From: Phycisphaerae bacterium
GTDB taxonomy: Bacteria; Planctomycetota; Phycisphaerae; SM23-33
Length of the DNA stretch: 64,000 nt
NCBI GenBank assembly: GCA_011050235.1
Contig: DRGC01000073.1
Coordinates: 1-64,000 of the forward strand
Direction of reading: 5' to 3'
Shown: positions 55,472-63,328 of the stretch, piece after piece
Numbering within the stretch: the first letter of the stretch is position 1
How the letters are laid out: each line of letters starts with the position of its first letter
Made by a program: the position numbers and the translations under genes
The notes under the pieces: model-generated
The model's database searches: none
The model's input: only the letters and a program-made list of their open reading frames with translations
What the model was told of the DNA's origin: nothing

Positions 55472-56515
55472 CTAGAGGGGCGGCATCTCGTCATCCTGGC
55501 GCCGGCCATGGCGAATCAGCCGACGGACTGCATAGGTGCGCGCCCCGGTCGATTCGAAATAAATCCGCATCAGCAACTCGCCGATCAGGCCCGTCGCCAG
55601 AAGCAGCAGACCCGTCACCAGCAACATGAACCCCAGCGCCATCAGCGGCCCATGCTCGGCCATCAGCGAAAATTCCCAGTTCGCCAGCTTGCGGATCAGC
55701 CCGTAGGCCAAGATTCCCAGCCCGCCCACGCCGCACATGACCCCCCACTTGCCGAAGAAATGCAGCGGGCGCGTCAGGTAGCCGGTGATGAATCGCAGGG
55801 TCAGCAGATCCAGCGCCACGCGAAACGTTCGCCCCAAACCGTAGTTGCTCTTGCCCGACCGGCGGCGGACGTTTTTGATCGGCACTTCGCAGATTTTCGC
55901 CCCCAGCCTCGCGCAGACCGCCGGCACGAATCGGTGCATGTCGCCGTAGAGGCGAACGTCCTGGAGCACCTCGCGGCGGTAGGCCTTGTAGGTCGTGCCG
56001 AAATCGTGCAGCTTGACGCCGCTGACTTTCGCCAGCAGCCAGTTGGCCATCCGCGAGGGGATCCGGCGCGTCAGCAGGTTGTCGCCCCGCCGCACGCGCC
56101 ACCCGCTGGCGATGTCGTACCCTTCGTCGATCTTGCTGATGAACAGCGGAATCTCGTACGGGTCGTGCTGCAGGTCGCCGTCCATGGCGATGATGACCTC
56201 GCCGACGGCCTGGTCGAAGCCCGCCTGCAGCGCGGTCGTCTGGCCGAAGTTCCGGCGAAGCTCGATGACCGTCACCCGGTCATCCTCACCCGCGATGCGC
56301 TCCAGGATCTCTGCCGTCCGGTCGGTACTGCCGTCGTCGATGTAGATCAGTTCGTAGGGCCGATCGACGCGCCGCATGACGCGCACGATCCGGCCGTGCA
56401 GCTTCTCCACAACGTCCTGCTCGTTATAGAACAGGACGATCACGCTGTAGGCCAGCGCGGGCGGCTTGGCCGCGGTGGGAACGCTGTACGTATTAGGCGC
56501 CGTGTAGATGTCCAT
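55472..56515 (-). CDS. GT2 polyprenyl-phosphate glycosyltransferase (ArnC/GtrB/DPM1-like)
   Basis: Moves a sugar from a nucleotide-sugar to a polyprenyl phosphate at the inner face of the membrane. The 347 residues have a GT-A domain with DDGSTD (60-65) and MDGDLQHDP (111-119, DxD and the conserved QHDP), then two C-terminal membrane helices (about 247-270 and 280-305) as in GtrB and ArnC. Its start overlaps the end of the upstream ChbG-type gene by 23 bases. A lipid-linked sugar made here could be the donor for the ArnT-like protein encoded nearby. Confidence 0.9.
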   Translation of the reverse strand: MDIYTAPNTYSVPTAAKPPALAYSVIVLFYNEQDVVEKLHGRIVRVMRRVDRPYELIYIDDGSTDRTAEILERIAGEDDRVTVIELRRNFGQTTALQAGFDQAVGEVIIAMDGDLQHDPYEIPLFISKIDEGYDIASGWRVRRGDNLLTRRIPSRMANWLLAKVSGVKLHDFGTTYKAYRREVLQDVRLYGDMHRFVPAVCARLGAKICEVPIKNVRRRSGKSNYGLGRTFRVALDLLTLRFITGYLTRPLHFFGKWGVMCGVGGLGILAYGLIRKLANWEFSLMAEHGPLMALGFMLLVTGLLLLATGLIGELLMRIYFESTGARTYAVRRLIRHGRRQDDEMPPL

Positions 56516-57353
56516 AATGTATCAACTCGACGTCCGCCTGCTCAAAGGCCAGCCGGACGGCCGGATCGCACAGGGCGGCCAGTTCCGCTCGCCGCCGCTC
56601 GCCCAGGCGGCTGAGCCCGGCCGCCAAGCCGTCTCCGCACCCGGGATGTGTCATAATCTCCACAACGCCGACTGGGGCCCGCTGGGCGGCCAGGATCAAC
56701 CAGGCGGCATCGATCAGGCCCGTGTGGGCGATGCCCCACGTGCCGTCTGTCGCCAGAAAGCCCGATCCTTTCCGCCGCCGGCAGCGCCCAAGGGCATTCA
56801 AAACAAGGCGAATTCCTCGCTGCTTGAGCGGCGCCCAAGGCCAGCCGCGCCCCGGCAACACCTCGCGGTGTCGCCGAACGTATGGAATATCATATCGCCG
56901 CGCCAGGCCAATGACACGCGCGAATATCGGCCCGTAGCCGTGGCAATGGCGGTGCGTATCCAGGTGGGTGGGCGAGATGCCCCGGTCCAGCACCCAGCGA
57001 ATCTGGGTGTCGAACTCCGCCTCGATAACCCCCAGCAGGGCCGGCCGGCACATGCAGGCCCGAATCAGCCCCAGCCCGCCGCGCGACATCTGCCCGTCGT
57101 CGCCGGCCAGGACCCGGCCCGGCTCGCTCAGCGGCGGGCCCTGCGAAGCGTTCAGGTGCACGCCGACGCCCAGATCGGGCGCGTCGGCCAGGCGCCCCGC
57201 AGCCTCGGCGGCCGCCGGCATGTTCGCCGCCAACGTCGTCGATGTCACAATCCCCTCACGATGCGCGCGGAGGATGCCGTCGCTGATGGCGGCGGAGAAG
57301 CCGAAATCATCGGCGTTGACAATGACGCGTTTTGGGCCCGGCCTTTCGGTCAT
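56493..57353 (-). CDS. ChbG/HpnK (YdjC) family carbohydrate deacetylase
   Basis: Metal-dependent deacetylase of N-acetyl sugars. The 286 residues begin MTERPGPKRVIVNADDFGFS; the metal ligands are the Asp of NADDFG, and His residues in GVHLN and THLDTHRHCHG. The TATAAT box sits 10 bases upstream of ATG 57353, which favours this start over the ATG at 57362; either gives the same domain. It overlaps the GT2 gene, so the sugar it trims may be the one that GT2 attaches to lipid. Related HpnK acts on hopanoids and ChbG on chitobiose; the substrate here is unknown. Confidence 0.87.
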   Translation of the reverse strand: MTERPGPKRVIVNADDFGFSAAISDGILRAHREGIVTSTTLAANMPAAAEAAGRLADAPDLGVGVHLNASQGPPLSEPGRVLAGDDGQMSRGGLGLIRACMCRPALLGVIEAEFDTQIRWVLDRGISPTHLDTHRHCHGYGPIFARVIGLARRYDIPYVRRHREVLPGRGWPWAPLKQRGIRLVLNALGRCRRRKGSGFLATDGTWGIAHTGLIDAAWLILAAQRAPVGVVEIMTHPGCGDGLAAGLSRLGERRRAELAALCDPAVRLAFEQADVELIHYGHLHGA

Positions 57354-57363
57354 GACGCACATG

Positions 57364-57392
57364 ATTATAATGCACAGCGAAAACCGACAACA
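57364..57392 (-). promoter_or_regulatory. Promoter of the ChbG-GT2-gyrA run
   Basis: A perfect TATAAT (57369-57364) with TGTTGT 17 bases upstream (57392-57387) on the minus strand. The predicted start is about 57357, only 3-4 bases before ATG 57353, so the message would be nearly leaderless. Confidence 0.6.
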
Positions 57393-57428
57393 GCCGTCGC
57401 CTCCCCGGCGGGGCGAAAAGGAAGCCTC

Positions 57429-57758
57429 ATGCCCGCCTTCACCAATGAGAATATATGGATGGCCGTGGGATTTACAGGACAGGTCATCTTCGGCCTGCGT
57501 TTCATCGTGCAGTGGATTGCGACCGAACGGGAGAAGAAATCCGTCGTGCCTGTGATGTTCTGGTACCTGTCGCTACTGGGAAGCGTGATCCTGCTCGCCT
57601 ATGCCATCTACCTCCGCAACCCCGTTTTCATCGCCGGGTTCAGCCTGAACCTCATCATCTACCTGCGGAACCTCTACTTCATCCATTTCCATCACCCCTC
57701 GCCGCCACAAGACCCCAATGCCGATCCGGCCGGTTGTGAAGGGGACGGCTCGACCTAA
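57429..57758 (+). CDS. LAB_N domain membrane protein (lipid-A-disaccharide synthase N-terminal-like)
   Basis: The 109 residues match the LAB_N family: GFTGQVIFGLRFIVQWIATE, then VVPVMFWYLSLLGSVILLAY and PVFIAGFSLNLIIYLRNLYF. It has three membrane helices and no catalytic domain. LAB_N proteins often occur beside ArnC-like GT2 and ArnT-like GT39 genes, as here, and may help lipid-linked sugar handling or flipping; this is inference. AAGGAAG lies before ATG 57429. The gene diverges from the ChbG-type gene with 75 bases between the starts. Confidence 0.88.
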   Translation: MPAFTNENIWMAVGFTGQVIFGLRFIVQWIATEREKKSVVPVMFWYLSLLGSVILLAYAIYLRNPVFIAGFSLNLIIYLRNLYFIHFHHPSPPQDPNADPAGCEGDGST

Positions 57759-57760
57759 TC

Positions 57761-58149
57761 GGTCTACCATAAGTCTGTAGCGTTTGAGTGGCGGGTGTCC
57801 CCCCGGCGGGCGTGCGACCTGTCCGGCCAACTCTTACGCGGCCTTGTTGATCGTTGGGCCCCAACGGGGCCCCTTGCTTAGCCCAGGGCGTAGGCCGTCA
57901 GGCCAAGCCCTGGGTTATCGTCGGTATTGCGGCGAGCCCCGTAAGGGGTGTCTTGGGTTTGTCGACCATGGGTTTCAAGGCATCCCTTTCCAGCCGTCAG
58001 CGCAATCGGGCCCCTCAAGGCGCCCCGTTGGGGCTTTCCTATTGGGCGGTTCATTCCCCAGGGCTCGCCTTCGGCTTCGCCCTGGGCTAAGCAAGACGGC
58101 CCTTCGGGCCTGAGTTGACGGGTCGATCGCTACAAACTTACGGATGACC
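57761..58149. mobile_element. MITE-like palindromic element
   Basis: Outer inverted repeats of 22 bases (18 match) lie at 57761-57782 and 58128-58149. A perfect inner inverted repeat of 18 bases (CTTGCTTAGCCCAGGGCG) lies at 57873-57890 and 58078-58095. Between and around them sit several GC-rich hairpins of the types GGCCCCAACGGGGCC, GCCCCGTAAGGGG and GGCCCTTCGGGCC. A perfect 12-base direct repeat (CTCGACCTAATC) flanks the region at 57749-57760 and 58199-58210 and could be a target duplication, though the right copy is 49 bases away from the outer repeat. No transposase gene is inside. Confidence 0.65.
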
Positions 58150-58204
58150 GCTTAGAGCGCATTGGATCAAGGTGTATCGCGCGACGGGGTCAACGCAACT
58201 CGAC

Positions 58205-60106
58205 CTAATCCTCGCCGTCGTCGCTGACGTAGACTGTGCTGGTGGGGATGCCGTCCACCCGGACAGGCCGAGCGAGGCGAATCAGATAGATATGTCCCCA
58301 GGCCTCCGCGTAGATCCGCTCGCCGACCAGCGCCACCTCTCCCAGTTGCTTCGGATGCGTCTGGAACCAGCGTTTGACGCCTTCGATCCTAATCTTGTAC
58401 TCGCCGGCGGCCACTTCGCTCGACGCGCCCAGTTCGACCAGTCCGCGGTCGCATGTCAGCAGCCACGGCGCCTCGGACGCATTGATCTGCCTCAGCGGAT
58501 CGTTATACATGATCAGTTCCCCCAGCCGTCCGAGGTAGGGCCCGACCACGAGATTCTCCGCCGCAAAGGCCGCGTAGTCGTCATCGCCGAGGATCCCCCG
58601 GGCCGCCATCGCGAACGACCGCATGTGCTCGCCCGTCCGCGTTCGGGCCGGTCGGCTGGCCACGTGAACGTAGATGAAGCCGACCCCCAACATGCCCACA
58701 CATCCCAGCACGGCGACCGTGCGAATCCGCCAGCGAAGCGAGGCGATGACCCCACCGGCGGCGACGACGACCCCCAACACGATCACCCCCGCCCAGGCCA
58801 GCCGATCCGTCACCGAAAACTGCGCCGGCCGGTACGCCTCGAAAAATCCGACGCGTGCGCCGCCGGCAAAATACAACACCGCGAAGACGATCATCCCTGC
58901 CCCGACTACAACCGGCACGCCGGCCAAGACGTGGCGCAGCGCCCCGCCCGATCGGCCTCGGTCGGCTACCCGCGAGACCGCCCACGCCGCCATCAGCGCC
59001 ACACCGGAAAAGCACGGCATCAGGTAGTCGGCCCGGAATCCGTAGGCCAGGGAGAACGGCAGGACCGTGGCGATGACCCAACACAGCGGGATCGATATGG
59101 CCCCGCGGCGCGTGAACCAGCGTTTCAGCGGCGTCAGCACGAGCGCCGCGACGGCGAAGATCGACATCGGCAGCGCGTAATAGAGCAATTGCAGCGCCGC
59201 CGGAACGGACGTAGGCCTGGGCGGACTTTCGCCCCCCCCGGTAATGCGCTGGACGATCTCAAAACCGATCGTCCGCTCGAACTCCTCGCCCGCCCGCAGC
59301 CAGATCACCCAGACCAGCGATCCGACCGCCAGCACGAATACCGGCAGCCCGACCAACAGCCACGACCGCCGAACGGCCGCCCACCACCGCCGCCCGATCA
59401 GGCGCACCGCCAGCGGGAGTTTCATCGGACCGCGAATGCGCAGAACCCGAAAGCCCGGCCTCGTCGCCGTCGCCAGCGCCACGAACAACCCCACAATCGG
59501 CAGGTTGACGATCCCCAGGCCCTTGGTGAAGGCTGCGAGGATCATCGACAGCCACAGCGCAACCGCCCACGGCCATCGCCGCCGCCGCGGGTGGAAGAGC
59601 AGGCGGTCCAGGGCGAATAGCGACACCGTCATCCACAGCGTCAGCAGCATGTCGGTGTTGGCCACGTAGGCGAGTTTGGACGTGGTCATCGCCGTCGTCC
59701 AGAACACCGCCGCCAGCAGCCCCGCACGCCGGCCCCACCACCGCACGCCCAACAGGTACACCAGCGACACCGTCGCCCATGCCGCCGCCATCGAGGGCAG
59801 GCGAAAGACGAAGTCGTCGTACACCCCCGTCGCCATCAGCCCGCCGGCGCACAGCCACGCCCACAGAGGCGGTTTGCGGGGGTACTCCCCTTTTTGGTCA
59901 CGCGGCAGGAGCCATTCGCCGCTGTCGATCATCGCGACGGCCACGCCGACCTGGAATCTCTGCGCGTATTTGTGCGTGTTCGACGGCCCGGTCGCGCGCA
60001 CGGCGACAACGGCCGACAGCAGCACAGCCACCAGCAGCAGGTCCGCCGCCATCTGACGCCACGTCGGACGTCGACCATCGCATGTTGTCATATCGCTGCG
60101 ATCCAT
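58205..60106 (-). CDS. GT39/ArnT-like membrane glycosyltransferase
   Basis: The 633-residue protein has about ten to twelve membrane helices and the family's periplasmic-loop text SGEWLLPRDQKGEYPRKPPL (ArnT: GDW-x-x-P, Y-x-x-KPPL). Such enzymes take a sugar from a polyprenyl phosphate and place it on lipid A, a glycan or protein at the outer face of the inner membrane. The usual DE in the first loop (ArnT DExRY) appears as Ala-Gln in KYAQRF, so the catalytic acid may have moved or been lost. ATG 60106 is used; 60112 (GTG) and 60091 are alternatives. A TTGACA/TAGCTT promoter lies upstream. Confidence 0.82.
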   Translation of the reverse strand: MDRSDMTTCDGRRPTWRQMAADLLLVAVLLSAVVAVRATGPSNTHKYAQRFQVGVAVAMIDSGEWLLPRDQKGEYPRKPPLWAWLCAGGLMATGVYDDFVFRLPSMAAAWATVSLVYLLGVRWWGRRAGLLAAVFWTTAMTTSKLAYVANTDMLLTLWMTVSLFALDRLLFHPRRRRWPWAVALWLSMILAAFTKGLGIVNLPIVGLFVALATATRPGFRVLRIRGPMKLPLAVRLIGRRWWAAVRRSWLLVGLPVFVLAVGSLVWVIWLRAGEEFERTIGFEIVQRITGGGESPPRPTSVPAALQLLYYALPMSIFAVAALVLTPLKRWFTRRGAISIPLCWVIATVLPFSLAYGFRADYLMPCFSGVALMAAWAVSRVADRGRSGGALRHVLAGVPVVVGAGMIVFAVLYFAGGARVGFFEAYRPAQFSVTDRLAWAGVIVLGVVVAAGGVIASLRWRIRTVAVLGCVGMLGVGFIYVHVASRPARTRTGEHMRSFAMAARGILGDDDYAAFAAENLVVGPYLGRLGELIMYNDPLRQINASEAPWLLTCDRGLVELGASSEVAAGEYKIRIEGVKRWFQTHPKQLGEVALVGERIYAEAWGHIYLIRLARPVRVDGIPTSTVYVSDDGED

Positions 60107-60144
60107 TATCACAAACGCGCCGATTGCCTGCGTGCGCCGCCGAG

Positions 60145-60173
60145 AAGCTAGGTCAGCCGCCCTGCGCTGTCAA
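60145..60173 (-). promoter_or_regulatory. Promoter of the ArnT-like gene
   Basis: TTGACA (60173-60168) and TAGCTT (60150-60145), 17 bases apart on the minus strand. Predicted start is about 60138, giving a leader of about 32 bases to ATG 60106. Confidence 0.5.
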
Positions 60174-60251
60174 GCCATCGGCCCCTCTGGCGGGGCGAGG
60201 CGGGGCGGAGTATGATCCGCACTCCCCGGCGCCGCCGGCTCGGCAGCGGCG

Positions 60252-61223
60252 ATGGCGCCGGCGACGCCGCCCATGAGACCGACCACGACACGCCTGGCCC
60301 CCTCGCCCACCGGCGCGCTGCACCTGGGCAACGCGCGGACGTTCCTGATCAACTACCTGATGGCCCGCCGCGAGGGCTGGCGCGTGCTGATGCGGGTGGA
60401 GGACCTCGACGGGCCCCGCGTCAAGGCTCACGCGACCGAGGAGATGTTGACCGACCTCGCCTGGCTGGGCCTTTGCTGGGACGAGCCCATCATCTATCAA
60501 TCGCAGCGGGCCGACGACTACCGCCGATCGCTCGAACATCTGATCGACATCGGGGCCGCCTACCCGTGCACGTGCAGCCGAAAGGACATCGAGACCGCCG
60601 CCTCGGCCCCGCACGCCGAGGATGCCACCGGCGCGTACCCGGGCACGTGTCGAGGCCGGTACGAATCGGCCGAGCAGGCCGCCGCCGAGAGCGGCCGACC
60701 CGTCGCCTGGCGCGTCAGGGTCACTGCCGAGCCCATCGTCGTCGCCGATCGCTTCTGCGGCCCCACGACGTTCGACCTCAGCCGGGCCGGAGGCGATTTC
60801 GTGATCTTCAAAAACGACGGCGCCGCAGCCTACCAATTGGCTGTCGTTGTCGATGATGCCGCTGCCGGCGTCGATGCCGTCGTCCGCGGCAACGACCTGT
60901 TGGATTCCGCCGCCCGGCAGATCCACCTGCGGCGGCTGTTGGGTGTGGGGCCCGAGCCAGCCTATTGGCACCTGCCGCTGGTGACCGGCCCGGACGGACG
61001 GCGTCTGGCCAAGCGCCACGGCGACACGCGCCTGGCCGCCTACCGGCAGCGCGGCGTCACCCCGCAGCGAATCCTGGGCCTGCTGGGCGCGATGTCCGGG
61101 ATCATTCCGCCCCCCGCGGGCGAGGCCTCGCTGGATGACCTGCTGGATCGTTTCGATCTGGCCGCCCTATCGGCCAACAGTACCGTCTTGACAGCCGATC
61201 ACACCGCTTCTCTGTCCCCCTGA
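60252..61223 (+). CDS. gluQ: Glutamyl-Q tRNA(Asp) synthetase
   Basis: Attaches Glu to the queuosine of tRNA-Asp. The 323-residue protein has the class-I nucleotide-binding motif PSPTGALHLGNART, a zinc site with CTCSRKD and YPGTCR, and a KMSKS-like RRLAKRHGDTRL, but lacks the C-terminal anticodon-binding domain of full GltX (about 470-560 residues). That length and the missing domain mark GluQ-RS. Start may be ATG 60252 or ATG 60273 (MRPTTTRLAPSPTG); neither has a clear Shine-Dalgarno. Converges with the FHA gene. Confidence 0.88.
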   Translation: MAPATPPMRPTTTRLAPSPTGALHLGNARTFLINYLMARREGWRVLMRVEDLDGPRVKAHATEEMLTDLAWLGLCWDEPIIYQSQRADDYRRSLEHLIDIGAAYPCTCSRKDIETAASAPHAEDATGAYPGTCRGRYESAEQAAAESGRPVAWRVRVTAEPIVVADRFCGPTTFDLSRAGGDFVIFKNDGAAAYQLAVVVDDAAAGVDAVVRGNDLLDSAARQIHLRRLLGVGPEPAYWHLPLVTGPDGRRLAKRHGDTRLAAYRQRGVTPQRILGLLGAMSGIIPPPAGEASLDDLLDRFDLAALSANSTVLTADHTASLSP

Positions 61224-61244
61224 TCGGCACAGCCGGCCTCGGCG

Positions 61245-62369
61245 CTAACGTCGGCCGCGCCGCCCGCTGCTCTTCTGTTTGCTGATGTAGGTGAGGTGTT
61301 TCTGGACGTTTTCCCAGATCGGGTTGTGGGCCTCGGGGTCGGGCTCGGATTTGGCGGGCACATATTTCTGGATGCGCTCGAACTCGATGCCCGCCAGGTG
61401 CCACTCCTGGTTCTGGGTGCGGGCGTAGGCGGTGTTGTAGGCGTCCTCAACGCGCTTGGACAGTTCCCCCATCGCCGTGCGATACATTCGCTCGTCCGCA
61501 ACGGCCAGGCCTGAGTCGCCGCTATAGGCCAGGTAAATCTTGAAGTACTTGATGCACTTGTAGTGATTGCCCGATTCCAGTTCGCGGTCGCGGTAGTATC
61601 GCCTGGCCTGCTGGATGGCGCTATCAGCCTCGACGGGGTTCTGGCCGCGCGAGGGCAACCGTTTCTCCAGGACCCGTTGAATTTCATCGGTCGTCATCCG
61701 ACGCACCACCAAGTCGGGGGTCTCCTTGCCGCCACCTCGAAAGGCCAGCGCCAGGATGAAGATGATCATCCCGCCCCCCACAACGCCGAGCAGAATGTAC
61801 TTGCGGCGATTCTCGGCGGCCTCGGCGGCGTCTTCTTCGCTGAGCGAGCCGATCTCATCGAGTTGCTCGTCGGGCTCGGCCGTGCCGGCCAGTTGTCTGG
61901 CGACGCGACCTAGCGGCGAGACCGAAGCGCGGGGGGCCGGCTCGGGCGTTCCCGCCTCCGCATCGCCCTGGGCCGACTCGTCGGCGCCTGCTTCGGCCGG
62001 CGGCTCGGCCGCCTGGGGATGGTCCTGGCGATAGGTCCGAAGGGTCTGGTCCGGGTCGTCATCGGGCGAGATGAAAAGGATGTCGGTCTCGGCGCCGACG
62101 CGGAGCACGTCGCCGGTTTCCAGGAAGGCCTTTCGCCCGGTCTTGTACTTCTTGCCGTTGATACGGACCGGATTGGCCGAGATGTTCTCCACCACCCAGC
62201 CGCCCGGGGCCAACACGAACTTCAGTTGCCGGCGGGAGACGGTTTCGTCGCGGATCTGAATGTCGCACTCGGCCGCTCGACCGACGACGGCCTGATCGCT
62301 CATGAGAACGGCGCGCTCGCCGTCGTGGGGACCCCTGACGACGATCAACTCCGGCCTGGGGTCCGACAT
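61245..62369 (-). CDS. FHA-domain membrane protein linked to the Tad locus
   Basis: The 374 residues have an N-terminal FHA domain (about 7-100; VVGRAAECDIQIRDETVSRR), a Pro/Glu-rich linker, one membrane segment (about 190-212, LLGVVGGGMIIFILALAF) and a helical C-terminal domain of about 150 residues that may be TPR-like, outside the membrane. FHA domains bind phospho-Thr. Its start overlaps the stop of tadC by one base (TGATG), so the genes are translationally coupled and the protein likely helps assemble or regulate the Tad apparatus. Confidence 0.85.
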   Translation of the reverse strand: MSDPRPELIVVRGPHDGERAVLMSDQAVVGRAAECDIQIRDETVSRRQLKFVLAPGGWVVENISANPVRINGKKYKTGRKAFLETGDVLRVGAETDILFISPDDDPDQTLRTYRQDHPQAAEPPAEAGADESAQGDAEAGTPEPAPRASVSPLGRVARQLAGTAEPDEQLDEIGSLSEEDAAEAAENRRKYILLGVVGGGMIIFILALAFRGGGKETPDLVVRRMTTDEIQRVLEKRLPSRGQNPVEADSAIQQARRYYRDRELESGNHYKCIKYFKIYLAYSGDSGLAVADERMYRTAMGELSKRVEDAYNTAYARTQNQEWHLAGIEFERIQKYVPAKSEPDPEAHNPIWENVQKHLTYISKQKSSGRRGRR

Positions 62370-63325
62370 CAGAACAATCCTCCGCTGGTCGCCTTCAGGA
62401 TCGCCGGGGCGAACACCGCCAGGATGACGGCCATCAGAATCAGCAGGCTGGGCACGAGAATCCGTACCGAGGCGACGGCGGCGGCGTTTTCGGCCCGGAC
62501 CGACCGATGCAGGCGAAGCAGGTTCGCCTGGGAATGCAGCACATCGGCCAGCGGCGTACCGAGTTCCTCCGCCTGGACAATGCTGGAGATGATGCTCCGC
62601 AGTTGATCCAGCGGCACGCGCTTGGCCATGTTCTCCAGGGCCCGGCGACGCGTCGTGCCGAGCTCCATCTCGGCCAACATGGCCTTCAGCTCGACGTTGA
62701 AGGGATCGTCGCCTTCTTCGCGGACGACCGTTTGCACGGCCTCGGTGAAGGTCGCCCCCGCCCCCATCGCCAGCGAGATAAGGTCCAAGGCGTAGGGCAC
62801 GCGTCTGGAGATCAGCCGCACACGCCGCGAGGCTTTATCGTAAAGCTGATACAGCGACAGGCCCGTGCCGAAGATGACGCCGATCGCGAAGGCAAACAGG
62901 CTTACCTGCCCACCGCTCATCAACATGCCCAGCAGCACCAGGCAGGCGCCCAGCACGCAGCCCGTCAGCGTGCTCAGCGCGAGGTATTCCTCGGCGGTGT
63001 AGTACTCGGGGCTGCCGGCGGCGACCAGCGTCCGTCGCAGCCAACCCTTGGTGTGCGGTATGGCCAGGCGATGGCCCAGCGCCAGCAGCGGCCACATGAT
63101 CGGGCGGGTGAGGGGCTTTTCGAAAACCGTCCGGCGGTCCGAATGGCCCGTCGCCAGGGCGGCCTCGCGCTGCGGGGAGACCTGAATCTTGCCGGGCTGG
63201 CCCAACAAGGCCAGCACCAGCATGAAAACGGTCGCGAAGACGGCCACCGACAGGCCGATATGCAGCGCCTGATCGACCGTCACGGCCAACACGCCTACCA
63301 GCACGGCTTGGTCGCCAATCATCAT
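62369..63325 (-). CDS. tadC: Tad secretion/pilus protein TadC (T2SSF family)
   Basis: Inner-membrane platform protein of a Flp/Tad pilus. The 318 residues have an N-terminal helix (about 20-42), two more in the middle (about 115-150), the T2SSF cytoplasmic region with RRVPYALDLISLAMGAGATFTEAV and ELGTPLADVLHSQANLLR, and a C-terminal helix (about 293-315). It overlaps the FHA gene and follows tadB by 3 bases. Confidence 0.9.
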   Translation of the reverse strand: MMIGDQAVLVGVLAVTVDQALHIGLSVAVFATVFMLVLALLGQPGKIQVSPQREAALATGHSDRRTVFEKPLTRPIMWPLLALGHRLAIPHTKGWLRRTLVAAGSPEYYTAEEYLALSTLTGCVLGACLVLLGMLMSGGQVSLFAFAIGVIFGTGLSLYQLYDKASRRVRLISRRVPYALDLISLAMGAGATFTEAVQTVVREEGDDPFNVELKAMLAEMELGTTRRRALENMAKRVPLDQLRSIISSIVQAEELGTPLADVLHSQANLLRLHRSVRAENAAAVASVRILVPSLLILMAVILAVFAPAILKATSGGLF

Positions 63326-63328
63326 CGG

